From an uncultured Desulfobacterales bacterium (GTDB lineage: Bacteria; Desulfobacterota; Desulfobacteria; Desulfobacterales; SpSt-501): 64,000 bases of DNA. The stretch lies in the NCBI GenBank assembly GCA_938048455.1, contig CALIUY010000012.1, forward strand, positions 62,001 to 126,000, in the 5' to 3' direction. Below the pieces are notes generated by a model. The model saw nothing but the letters and a program-made list of their open reading frames with translations. It did no database searches and was not told the DNA's origin. Shown piece after piece: positions 24,378 to 32,315 of the stretch. A program made the translations under genes and the position numbers. Numbering within the stretch: position 1 is the stretch's first letter; each line of letters starts with the position of its first letter.

Positions 24378-26426
24378 TCACAAGTTCCGGGGGCCTTTAG
24401 AGGCGGAAGAGGTGGGCGGGGTTATCCTTCCGGACACCGGTGCGCGCCTTTGGCGGAACCACAGGGCGGTGAATACCAAGATCCCCGCCGCGTCGGTCCA
24501 CAGCCCCGGCTGGATCAGCAGAAAGGCGACCGAATAGAGAGCAATTGTCTCGGGCCAGGTGCATCGTGACTGTAAGCAGCGCTGTACGGCCGCTGCCAAA
24601 CAGGTCACCCCGAGCACGGCGGAGAATAGGGCGAGCAGGATGCGGTGCAGATTCCCCAGAAAAAGCAGCTCGCGGGCGAAAATGAACATGAAGGGGATAA
24701 TGAATCCGGCGATGCCCAGCTGGAAGGCGGACAAACCCGTTTTCCAGGGATCGGAACCGGCAATTCCCGCTCCGGCGTAGGCAGCGAGGGCGACCGGCGG
24801 GGTGATGTCGGCACGCGTTCCGAAGTATAAAATGAAGAGGTGGGCGGCGATTGCCTCCACCCCCATTTGGACAAGGGCTGGCGCCACAAGGGAGGAGATG
24901 ATGACGTACTGCGCCGTGGTCGGAACCCCCATGCCGAGAAAAAGGCAGGCGATCATGGTGAAAGGCAACGCCAAAGCGAGATGGCCCATGGAAGCGTCGA
25001 TCACCAGGGAGGAAAACTTGATACCCAGCCCCGTCATGGTGATCGAGCCGATGATGATACCGGCTGCGGCACAGGCGGCGGCGACTTCCACAGCGCCGAC
25101 GGCCCCTTCAACCACCCCTTCCATCAACCGTCGCAAGAGAACTCGGAGCGATTCCCGCCGCAGCGCACACATCAGGAGAGACGAAACGATCGTGGCCAGA
25201 ATAGCCCAGAACACGGCTCGTTCGGGAGAATAATCCTGCATCAAGAAGGCGACCAGCAGAACGATCGAAAAGACATGGTGCCAACCCCGGGACAGGGTCC
25301 CGCGAATGCTCGGCAAATCCTTGCGGGGCAGGCCTCTCAGCCCTAGCGAGACGGCCCGGAAGTGGACCTGCATGAAAGTTGAAAAGAAAGCGAGTATCGC
25401 CGGAATCACGGCCGCTACGCAAACGCGGTAGTAGGGAATCCCTAAGAACTCGGCCATAATGAAGGCCGCAGCTCCCATGATGGGAGGCATGATCTGCCCC
25501 ATAGTGGAAGAGGAGGCCTCAACCCCGGCGGCGAAATGGGCGGGGTAGCCGGTGCGGATCATCAGCGGGATGGTGAAGGAGCCGGTGGTCACCGTGTTGG
25601 CGACAGAACTTCCAGAAATCATGCCAAAAAATGTGCTTGAGACCACGGCCGCCTTGGCCGGGCCGCCGCGAGTCCAGCCGGTCAGAGCGAAAGCGATGTC
25701 GGTAAAAAATTGACCTGCGCCCGTTTTCCGCAACAGGGCGCCATATAGGATGAACAGCAGAATGAAGTTGGCCGAAACCCCCAAAGGCACCCCGAAGATC
25801 CCGTCGGTAGACAGGGAAAGATAGGTGCTGAGCCGCTTTAGGGAGTAGCCCCGGTGGCTGATGCCTTCGGGCAGATAAGGGCCGAAAAGCGAATAGGCGA
25901 GGAAAACCATGGCGATCAGCGGCACAGCGGGTCCGGTGGAGCGGCGTGCGGCCTCCAGGACGATGAGGACGAGTGCTGTGCCGAGGATCACGTCTTGAGG
26001 GGCGTAAGCGCCGGCCCTTTTCATGATGGTGGAAGACTGGAAAAATATCCAGAGGCAGATCCCGCAGGAAAAAGCCAGCAAAAGGGCATCGGGCAGCGAG
26101 ATCCGTTTGCGGGGCGAGCGTTTCCTCGAAAAAGGGTAAAGAAGAAAAAGAAGGGCCGAAAGGAACATCCAGTGCAAGGCGCGATGGTCGAGAGCGAAAA
26201 ACGGGTGCCCGTAGGCGTAGACCAGGTGATAGCCAGAGGTCAGTATTGCAACGGCTTGAACCAGCAGGCCGATTTTGCCGTTATAGTGGCGCTTGCGCTC
26301 GAAGCGTTCAAGCACCCTCTGCGCGGCAGCGGGGTGTTGCGTCAACCCGGATTTCGCATCGGGATCGGACCCCGAATCCAACTGGGCTAAGGCTCGTATG
26401 TCGCGGCTTTTCCGATGCGGATCCAT
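24378..26426 (-). CDS. TRAP transporter fused permease, second set
   Basis: 682 aa from ATG 26426, which lies inside the end of the DUF1850 gene (40-nt overlap). A charged N-terminal region precedes a DctQ-like part of about four helices, then a DctM-like domain. SSTFFGMISGSSVANTVTTG, GQIMPPIMGAAAFIMAEFLG, LFLGMGVPTTAQYVI and DITPPVALAAYAGAGIAGSD are the conserved loops. It is a paralogue of the permease at 6327-8420 with only moderate similarity. It would carry out sodium-driven import with the receptor at 26945-27913. The DNA is visibly less GC-rich than in most of the window. Confidence 0.93.
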   Translation of the reverse strand: MDPHRKSRDIRALAQLDSGSDPDAKSGLTQHPAAAQRVLERFERKRHYNGKIGLLVQAVAILTSGYHLVYAYGHPFFALDHRALHWMFLSALLFLLYPFSRKRSPRKRISLPDALLLAFSCGICLWIFFQSSTIMKRAGAYAPQDVILGTALVLIVLEAARRSTGPAVPLIAMVFLAYSLFGPYLPEGISHRGYSLKRLSTYLSLSTDGIFGVPLGVSANFILLFILYGALLRKTGAGQFFTDIAFALTGWTRGGPAKAAVVSSTFFGMISGSSVANTVTTGSFTIPLMIRTGYPAHFAAGVEASSSTMGQIMPPIMGAAAFIMAEFLGIPYYRVCVAAVIPAILAFFSTFMQVHFRAVSLGLRGLPRKDLPSIRGTLSRGWHHVFSIVLLVAFLMQDYSPERAVFWAILATIVSSLLMCALRRESLRVLLRRLMEGVVEGAVGAVEVAAACAAAGIIIGSITMTGLGIKFSSLVIDASMGHLALALPFTMIACLFLGMGVPTTAQYVIISSLVAPALVQMGVEAIAAHLFILYFGTRADITPPVALAAYAGAGIAGSDPWKTGLSAFQLGIAGFIIPFMFIFARELLFLGNLHRILLALFSAVLGVTCLAAAVQRCLQSRCTWPETIALYSVAFLLIQPGLWTDAAGILVFTALWFRQRRAPVSGRITPPTSSASKGPRNL

Positions 26427-26893
26427 AACGCGTCGCTTCCCTGGGCTATCGCCAGCAGCGAAATCTCTCGGTCGCGGATCCGGAGACAGTGCTCCGCTGT
26501 CAGGCCTGTGCGTAGCGCGATCACCGGAAACGGCCGCCGCAGGCGAATTCTCGTCCCCTCCGACGAGAAGGAAACATCCGCAGAGGGGTGAAATTCGAGG
26601 CCTGCTCCGTACCAGTGGAACCGCTCCTCTAAAAGGAGAAAGCCCCCCTCGGCGGAGACTTCGAAAAGATCGTAGACGGGCGTGTGATCGGAGGAATGGC
26701 GGAAATATATTTCGAAGCGGTCTCCCGCTGAAACCGAAGTGTGCCACAGAATCCGGCCGTCGTCGCGACGGAGGATCTCCAGCCGCAAATCTCCGAGGTG
26801 GTCTTCTGCATGAAGGCGGGCAAGGCCGAACACCGGCCCTCCAGCTGCTGCCACCAGCAGAACGGCGGCCTGGATTGCTTGTGTCACGATCAT
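26387..26893 (-). CDS. DUF1850 protein of second TRAP-TAXI set
   Basis: 168 aa with an N-terminal signal-like segment (MIVTQAIQAAVLLVAAAGG). The body shows the DUF1850 features: FEIYFRHSSDHTPVYDLFEV, with the conserved H-S followed by a Pro, and a later YGAGLEFHPS. It is the equivalent of the protein at 5944-6339 and sits in the same place, between receptor and permease. Probably periplasmic or membrane-anchored; function unknown. Confidence 0.8.
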   Translation of the reverse strand: MIVTQAIQAAVLLVAAAGGPVFGLARLHAEDHLGDLRLEILRRDDGRILWHTSVSAGDRFEIYFRHSSDHTPVYDLFEVSAEGGFLLLEERFHWYGAGLEFHPSADVSFSSEGTRIRLRRPFPVIALRTGLTAEHCLRIRDREISLLAIAQGSDALWIRIGKAATYEP

Positions 26894-26944
26894 GCCGGAC
26901 CTCCGGCCCGCCCCGGCCGCCGCCGGCCGAGGCGGGCGGGGGAA

Positions 26945-27913
26945 TTATTTCAAGGCGCCGACTTCACGAAAGTATTTCTTTGCACCGGGATGCAGGGGGA
27001 GCGGGCTGTTCACCGCATTGGCCGGCGTCAGCTGAGCCGCGATCGGGTGAATGTTGATTAGCGCGTACTGGCCTTCCCGGACATTGCTGAAGATCGCCTT
27101 AACCACCTTGTAGGCGATGTCCTCGGGCATCTTGGCATGGGCGATCAGCAGGTTGGAATCTCCGAGGCAGAGCACATCGGTGTCGACCTTGGGGTAGGTC
27201 CCTTTGGGGATGGTGATCTGGACATAGTAGGGGTATTTTTTGACCAGCCGGTCGGCAAGGTCCTTTTCAAGGGCGATGAGCACGATGTCCCTTGTCGCCG
27301 CGAGGTCCATCACGGCCGCTCCGGGATAGGCGAAATTGAAAAACACCGCGTCCACGACGCCGTCCTTCAGGGCCTGCACGGATTCTGACTGGGAGAGGTT
27401 CGCGATGGTGAGATCTTTTTTGAGATCGAAGCCGGCCTCTTCGAGAATGGCCGCGGCCATGATGGCGCAGCCGCTTCCGGGCACATCGATCGAGACTTTC
27501 TTGCCTCTGAGGTCGGCAATGGAGCGGATGCCGCTTTTTGTTGTCGTCACAATGTGCTCCGGGGCGGGATACATTTGGAACAGGGCCGTGATGTCCAGTT
27601 TTTTCTCAAAAGGCGACTGCCCCGTGAGGGCCTTGTAGGCCACACTGCCCATCACCATGCCCATGTCGGAATTTCCTCCGCCCACGAGCCGCGAGTTTTC
27701 CACCGAGGCCCCCGTGGATTCCGAAGCGCAACGGAGTTCGGGCACGGTTTTTTCAATCACGACGGCCATGCCGCCGCCGAGCGGGTAATAGACACCGCCC
27801 GGGCTGCCGGAGGCAAGGGTGAGAAACGTGCGAGTTTCGGCATCGGCTGGCGACCGCAGCGCAGACCCCGCCGCCAGAAGAACCAGAATGATGAAAACGA
27901 GGCGTTTGCTCAT
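26945..27913 (-). CDS. TAXI family TRAP solute receptor, second set
   Basis: 322 aa; AAGGAGGGATGTC precedes ATG 27913. The signal peptide ends near ADA, residue 26. LTLASGSPGGVYYPLGGGMA is the TAXI N-terminal motif, followed by ESTGASVENSRLVGGGNSDM, IVTTTKSGIRSIADLRGKKV and DVPGSGCAIMAAAIL. It is the periplasmic binding protein for the fused permease two genes downstream. Differences from the first receptor in the ligand-binding blocks suggest a different solute. First structural gene of the apparent catabolic cluster that runs leftward to 22097. Confidence 0.92.
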   Translation of the reverse strand: MSKRLVFIILVLLAAGSALRSPADAETRTFLTLASGSPGGVYYPLGGGMAVVIEKTVPELRCASESTGASVENSRLVGGGNSDMGMVMGSVAYKALTGQSPFEKKLDITALFQMYPAPEHIVTTTKSGIRSIADLRGKKVSIDVPGSGCAIMAAAILEEAGFDLKKDLTIANLSQSESVQALKDGVVDAVFFNFAYPGAAVMDLAATRDIVLIALEKDLADRLVKKYPYYVQITIPKGTYPKVDTDVLCLGDSNLLIAHAKMPEDIAYKVVKAIFSNVREGQYALINIHPIAAQLTPANAVNSPLPLHPGAKKYFREVGALK

Positions 27914-27987
27914 GACATCCCTCCTTGTGGATCGTCTGTGGGAGGATGGCAGCATTCACAGGATCCCCGTATGGCGAAAAAGCGGCT

Positions 27988-27998
27988 TCACCTCCTTT
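27988..27998 (-). promoter_or_regulatory. Shine-Dalgarno-like sequence without an obvious gene
   Basis: AAAGGAGGTGA is a perfect match to the anti-SD complement, in the gap between the RpiR and TAXI genes. No ATG follows within 15 nt; GTG inside the site opens only an 11-codon frame. It may be fortuitous or mark a short leader peptide. Confidence 0.25.
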
Positions 27999-28033
27999 CT
28001 CCGGTGAATTTCCCTCGGCTTTTTCTCCGTCCG

Positions 28034-28882
28034 TTAGGGCTCCCAGTAGACTTGTCGCTCACGCCAACAAGCTTCTAAAGAATTCAGTCGTTCGAGAGTG
28101 GTCGCGCGATTTTTCAGGCCAAGGGAGGTGACCACGGCGTTGATGAGGCTCAGCGCCGCAGTGAAGGATTCCACGAAGGAATCCATCCGGCAGGAAGCCG
28201 TCAGAATGAAATCGGCATGACGGGCAAGCGGAGAGATTGGGCTGTCGGTGATGGCCAAGGTGCAGCGGCCGCGGCTCCTACAGTATTCGAGCGCCTGCAC
28301 AGTCTCGCGCGTGTAACGGGGAAAGCCAATGCCCACAAGGGCGTCGGTCTTTCGGAGTCGGTAAAGCCGATCCCAGAAGGTGCCAATTCCGGGGCGTAGC
28401 AAAAGAACTTCCCGCTGCAGGAACTCGAGCGCGACGGCCAGAAAGACAGCGAGCGAATGGGCGCTCCTCAAGCCGATGATCACGATGCGACCGGCACGAT
28501 CAAGGGCCTCCACGAAACGGCGGAATTCCCGTGGGTCATTGCGGTGCAAGGTTTCGTTCAGGTTGTCGATGTCGCCGGAGAGGATGGCGCGCAACACTTC
28601 GCCGTCTTCGTCGGGGATTTCGGATTTTTTTAACCGGGCGCTGGTGGTGAGCTTTTCGCGGAACAAATTGCGCAGCTCGTGTTGAAAGTCGGGGAAGCCC
28701 TCGAAACCGAGCGATTTCGCCGCCCGGACGACGGAGGCGGCGCTGACGCGGGCGCGTGCGGCGATTTCAGGAACGGTGAGAAATACCGCCTCATCCTCGT
28801 GCGCAAGAACATAGTCGATCACCTTGCGTTGGGACGGGGTGAGTGCAGCGGCACGATTTTGCAAAAGGAGGTCAAACGGCAT
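28034..28882 (-). CDS. RpiR family transcriptional regulator
   Basis: 282 aa. An N-terminal HTH (residues about 1-80) contains LTPSQRKVIDYVLAHEDEAVFLT and ARARVSAASVVRAAKSLGFEGF, the RpiR signature. Residues about 125-260 form a SIS domain (GRIVIIGLRSAHSLAVFLA, DALVGIGFPRYTRETVQAL, ITDSPISPLARHAD), which in this family senses a phosphorylated sugar or other metabolite. It lies upstream of, and on the same strand as, the TAXI-permease-aminotransferase-BKACE genes, so it probably controls them. A good promoter with direct repeats near its start suggests self-regulation. The effector is unlikely to be a sugar given the neighbours, but this is unknown. Confidence 0.93.
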   Translation of the reverse strand: MPFDLLLQNRAAALTPSQRKVIDYVLAHEDEAVFLTVPEIAARARVSAASVVRAAKSLGFEGFPDFQHELRNLFREKLTTSARLKKSEIPDEDGEVLRAILSGDIDNLNETLHRNDPREFRRFVEALDRAGRIVIIGLRSAHSLAVFLAVALEFLQREVLLLRPGIGTFWDRLYRLRKTDALVGIGFPRYTRETVQALEYCRSRGRCTLAITDSPISPLARHADFILTASCRMDSFVESFTAALSLINAVVTSLGLKNRATTLERLNSLEACWRERQVYWEP

Positions 28883-28899
28883 TTTGAAAAAAACGATTC

Positions 28900-28916
28900 A
28901 TTTGTTTTTAATTTGT
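28900..28916 (-). promoter_or_regulatory. Direct repeats at the rpiR start, possible operator
   Basis: On the plus strand ATTTGT occurs at 28900-28905 and 28911-28916, exactly 11 bp apart, one helical turn. The repeats overlap the predicted start point of the minus-strand promoter, a usual place for an autoregulator. Confidence 0.35.
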
Positions 28917-28921
28917 AATTT

Positions 28922-28950
28922 TTTTTACAGCCCATAGGCCCCGATGTCAA
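28922..28950 (-). promoter_or_regulatory. Sigma70 promoter of rpiR-type regulator
   Basis: On the minus strand a perfect TTGACA (28950-28945) is followed after 17 bp by TAAAAA (28927-28922). The start point would be near 28915, about 33 nt upstream of the regulator's ATG. Confidence 0.6.
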
Positions 28951-29094
28951 GCGTGATCTTCGGAGAGTTCAAGAGAAGCCTCCGCCCTCTCCCGTTTGGA
29001 TACGCCTCTGGTTTCCCGGCCGAGGCTTTGATATGAGGACTTATCCCGCGTGTCGGGGCAGAAACTTTTTCTTGTCCGCAAGGGAGGGGGAAAG

Positions 29095-29553
29095 ATGAAC
29101 AAGAACGCGTGGACCGCGATCTGCTCCGCCGTCGTCATGATCTGGGCGGCGGGCGACGTTCGGGCGCAGTTCGCCAAGGTGGAGGATGCGATCAAGTACC
29201 GGCAGTCGGTGATGTCCGTCCTGGGGACGCATTTCACGCGCCTGGGGGCCATGGTGCGGGGAGAGACACCCTTCGTGCGCGAGGCGTTCGAGGAAAACGC
29301 CTCGCTGGTGGCGACCCTGCTCAAGCTTCCCTGGGAGGCTTTCCAGGTGGCCGGAAGCGACAAGGCAAGCGCGCTTCGCCCCGAGGCGCTCTCGCAGAAG
29401 GAAGATTTCCTGAAGCTCGCGCGCGCGAATCAGGACGAGGTCGCCAAGTTGCTCGCGGCGGCGAAGGCGGGTGAGCTGAGCGGGATCCGGAGCGCTTTCG
29501 GCGCCGCCGGCGCCAGCTGCAAGGCCTGCCACGACAGCTACCGCCGGAAGTAA
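29095..29553 (+). CDS. Cytochrome c' (class II c-type cytochrome)
   Basis: 152 aa; AGGGAGGGGGAAAG precedes ATG 29095. The signal peptide ends after VRA near residue 24. The mature part is a four-helix bundle (AIKYRQSVMSVLGTHFTRLG, SALRPEALSQKEDFLKLA) with the haem site CKACHDSYRRK at the very C-terminus, the hallmark of cytochromes c'. Periplasmic; family members bind NO or CO, or act as electron carriers. A diheme b-type cytochrome gene lies convergently 17 nt away, a pairing often seen. Confidence 0.94.
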   Translation: MNKNAWTAICSAVVMIWAAGDVRAQFAKVEDAIKYRQSVMSVLGTHFTRLGAMVRGETPFVREAFEENASLVATLLKLPWEAFQVAGSDKASALRPEALSQKEDFLKLARANQDEVAKLLAAAKAGELSGIRSAFGAAGASCKACHDSYRRK

Positions 29554-29569
29554 GCGCTTCGCCTCCGGG

Positions 29570-30253
29570 CTAACGGACGAGCAGCCAGACCGCCCCGAAA
29601 GAGGCGAGCGCAACCAGCAACGCAAGCAAGCGGGAGGCGCGGCGGATGGGGGGCGGAGCAGCGCCGCGCCAGCGTTTTTTCCCCGTGATCATGGGGAGAA
29701 TCAGATTTTCGCGCTTGTAGAACAGGTAAAAAAAGACCGCCGCGATGTGCACTCCCCCCGTTGCCGCCAGCAACCAGCGGTTGAACAGATGGATCTTCGT
29801 CAGCCGGTCGCTGGCGGCCTTGCTGACCCACGCGTAGAGCGGACCGGTGACGAAGATGTCGTCGTTGGCGAAGAGGCCGGTGACGGCCTGGACGAAAAGA
29901 AGCGCCAGCATCGCAAGCACCGACCAGCCCCCGAGCGGGTTGTGGCCGGGATGCGGCGTGGTGGAGCGCACGAAAAGGGTGCGCACGTAGCGCAGCACGG
30001 CGCGCGGGCCGCGGACGAAGGAAACAAAGCGCGACGGCGTGCTTCCCAGAAAGCCCCAGACGAGGCGGAAGAGGAGGAGCGCCAGGATCGCCTCCCCCGC
30101 GCGCAGATGCGTGACCATCCAATTGCCCCCGAGATCGCCCGCGACGTAAGCCAGGGCCACCAGGCAAACGAGGATCCAATGGAAGAGCCGCGTGGGAAGG
30201 TCCCAGATGAACACCGACCGCGGCCGCGGGGGGTGGCTTTTGCGCCTTGCCAT
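29570..30253 (-). CDS. Cytochrome b561 family membrane protein
   Basis: 227 aa, four main membrane helices plus a C-terminal helix. The start WDLPTRLFHWILVCLVALAY, then HLRAGEAILALLLFRLVWGF and KIHLFNRWLLAATGGVHIAA, gives the His residues that hold two b haems in the b561/hydrogenase-cytochrome-b family. It probably passes electrons between quinone and periplasmic cytochromes, plausibly the cytochrome c' encoded next door. Divergent from the methyltransferase gene, with about 120 bp between. Confidence 0.9.
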   Translation of the reverse strand: MARRKSHPPRPRSVFIWDLPTRLFHWILVCLVALAYVAGDLGGNWMVTHLRAGEAILALLLFRLVWGFLGSTPSRFVSFVRGPRAVLRYVRTLFVRSTTPHPGHNPLGGWSVLAMLALLFVQAVTGLFANDDIFVTGPLYAWVSKAASDRLTKIHLFNRWLLAATGGVHIAAVFFYLFYKRENLILPMITGKKRWRGAAPPPIRRASRLLALLVALASFGAVWLLVR

Positions 30254-30375
30254 GGAAATCCTCCTTGCCCGGGTCCCACCGCCGTCAGGCCCGCGGAAGC
30301 CGGCGTAACGCCTGATCTGTAACTTCTTCTCGATCCCGGGGCAAGTCCCGGGCCGAGGAAGCCGCCGGAGGGAAA

Positions 30376-31191
30376 ATGCCCGCCCCCCTTTTCGCCGGGA
30401 GAAGCCGACAGTACCCCCTGATCGAGGCCGCCATCGGCGTGGTGGCGAAGCGGCCGCAAAAGACGCTTTCCCCGGAGGCCGTGGCGCGCGAGCTCGGATG
30501 GACCGCCGCGCGGCTGCGCGAGGCGGTCGAACGCTGGAGCGGAGTCGACGCCGAGCGGTTCTTCTCCCTGCTGACCCCCGGTGGACTCGAGGGGCGGCGG
30601 ATCACGCGCCTCAGCCGGGCGCGGCCTCCGGGCCGGCCCGCCGTGCAGCTCGAAGTGATCGAAACGGTTCCGCCGCAGGAGCCCTTGCGCTGCGGGTTTC
30701 ACGCCACGCCCTTCGGCGGCTGTCTTCTGGGACTGCTGGGGGAGCGAATCGGCTGGCTTTCCTTTCGTGAGGGGAAGGACCTTGCGCGCGCCCGGCGGGA
30801 GCTGTCCGAATTCTGGCGGGGGGCTGCCGTGCGGGAGGACCGAAAAACGACGGCGCGCTGGATTTCCGTGATTTTCGATGATCCCTTCGGGAAGGCCGTT
30901 CCGGAGATTCCCGTCGCCGTGCGCGGCACCTCCTTTCAGATTGCGGTGTGGAGGGCGCTTCTCGCCGTTGCTCCGGGTGCGGTTTCGACCTACGGTGCGC
31001 TCGCGCGGGCGGCGGGCCGGCCCCGCGCGGCCCGCGCCGCGGGATCCGCGGTCGGGGCGAACCCCGTCTCTTTCCTCATTCCCTGCCACCGCATCCTGCC
31101 GCAGGGGGGAGGCTTCGGGAACTACGGCGGCGGGGTCTTGCGCAAGCGCGCGCTTCTCGCCTGGGAGGCGGCGCATTTTCCGGCGCCCTGA
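30376..31191 (+). CDS. ogt: Methylated-DNA-protein-cysteine methyltransferase with HTH
   Basis: 271 aa. Residues about 12-95 look like the AraC-type HTH region of Ada (IEAAIGVVAKRPQKTLSPEA). From about residue 185 the MGMT domain follows: RGTSFQIAVWRALLAVAPG, STYGALARAAGRPRAARA, VGANPVSFLIPCHRI with acceptor Cys237, and NYGGGVLRKRALLAWE. It repairs O6-methylguanine by suicidal alkyl transfer. It lacks the N-terminal zinc Cys domain of full Ada, so methyl-phosphotriester sensing is not expected. Start is ATG 30376. Confidence 0.93.
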   Translation: MPAPLFAGRSRQYPLIEAAIGVVAKRPQKTLSPEAVARELGWTAARLREAVERWSGVDAERFFSLLTPGGLEGRRITRLSRARPPGRPAVQLEVIETVPPQEPLRCGFHATPFGGCLLGLLGERIGWLSFREGKDLARARRELSEFWRGAAVREDRKTTARWISVIFDDPFGKAVPEIPVAVRGTSFQIAVWRALLAVAPGAVSTYGALARAAGRPRAARAAGSAVGANPVSFLIPCHRILPQGGGFGNYGGGVLRKRALLAWEAAHFPAP

Positions 31192-31209
31192 AGGAGCGCT
31201 TCCCCGCCT

Positions 31210-32304
31210 TCAGCCAAGCCTGCCCAGCTCCTCCTCCAGGATGTCGACCGCCGCATCGACGAGCCCCCGGTCCGCCTGGGTTCCCATGTGGCCCAGGCGG
31301 AAGACCTTGCCCGTGAGCGGCCCGTAGCTCCCCCCCACGACGAGGCCCCGCCGGCGCAAGCGCCGGTCCCAGTCCGGCCAGGCGATCTTCTCCGGCACGC
31401 GTACGGCGGTCACGGTGGGGGAGGGGACGGCGTCGGCGGCGGGAAAGAGCGCAAAACCCGCGCGCCGCAGCCGTCCGCGGCAGTGGGCGGCGACCGCGGC
31501 ATGACGCGCGAAGCAGGCCTCGAGTCCTTCCTCGAGCACGGCTTGCGCGGCTGCGTTCAGGCCGGCCGTGGCCTGCCAGCAGGGCGTGTAGGGAAAGAAG
31601 CGGCGCGCGAGCGCATCCCGGAAGGGAAGCAGCGCATCGTAGCCCGCATACTTCACCCGGGCGATCACCTCCCAGGCGGCTTCGCTCACCGAGAGGAAGC
31701 AGGTGTCGGGCAGGGCGGCGAGACATTTCTGGGATCCGCCCAGGCAGAGGTCGATGTGCCAGGCGTCGGGCAGAACCGGGGCGCCGGCGACGCTCGAGAC
31801 GGCGTCGACGTACAGAAGGGGAACCCCCGTTTCGCGCTTGAGCCGCCCGAGGTCGGCCAGGGGGTTGAGGGTTCCGGAGGGAGTCTCGCAGTGCACGACG
31901 GTGATCATCTTGGGGCGGAACGCGGCGATCGCCTGTTCGACGGCGGCAAGATCTCCCAGCGTGCGGTCATAATCCAGCCCCACCGTGCGGACGTCGGCGC
32001 CCACGGCGGCGGCCATCTCCGCAATCCCGTAACCGTAGACGCCGGTTGCGATCGCCAGGACCCGATCCCCGGGGGCCAGCGCACTTTTGAGCGCCGCCCA
32101 GAGCGCCATCATCCCCTCGCCCTGCAGAACGACGACCGGGGCGCGGGTCTGCAGGATGCGCTGCAGGCGGGCGGTTGTTTCCGCGTAGAGGGCGAAGAAT
32201 TCCTCTTCGAGGTCGGCCGAGCCGAAATCCCGGCCGTAAGCCGCGAGCACCTCCGGCCGCGCGCGGACCGGGCCGGGAACCAGGGGCAGCGGATAGGTTT
32301 CCAT
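31210..32304 (-). CDS. Class V aminotransferase, alanine-glyoxylate type
   Basis: 364 aa. Fold-type I class V features: LVPGPVRARPEVLAA start, VLQGEGMMALWAALKSALAPG, VVHCETPSGTLNPLADL, LYVDAVSSVAG and GGSQKCLAALPDT with the PLP Lys. The family holds alanine-glyoxylate, serine-glyoxylate and phosphonopyruvate-related aminotransferases; the sequence does not decide among them. A second gene of this family is at 59934-61124 in the glycolate operon. It ends 11 nt before the next gene's coding end and seems to follow the HD-GYP/HDOD genes on the same strand. Confidence 0.88.
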   Translation of the reverse strand: METYPLPLVPGPVRARPEVLAAYGRDFGSADLEEEFFALYAETTARLQRILQTRAPVVVLQGEGMMALWAALKSALAPGDRVLAIATGVYGYGIAEMAAAVGADVRTVGLDYDRTLGDLAAVEQAIAAFRPKMITVVHCETPSGTLNPLADLGRLKRETGVPLLYVDAVSSVAGAPVLPDAWHIDLCLGGSQKCLAALPDTCFLSVSEAAWEVIARVKYAGYDALLPFRDALARRFFPYTPCWQATAGLNAAAQAVLEEGLEACFARHAAVAAHCRGRLRRAGFALFPAADAVPSPTVTAVRVPEKIAWPDWDRRLRRRGLVVGGSYGPLTGKVFRLGHMGTQADRGLVDAAVDILEEELGRLG

Positions 32305-32315
32305 CGAGCCTCCCT

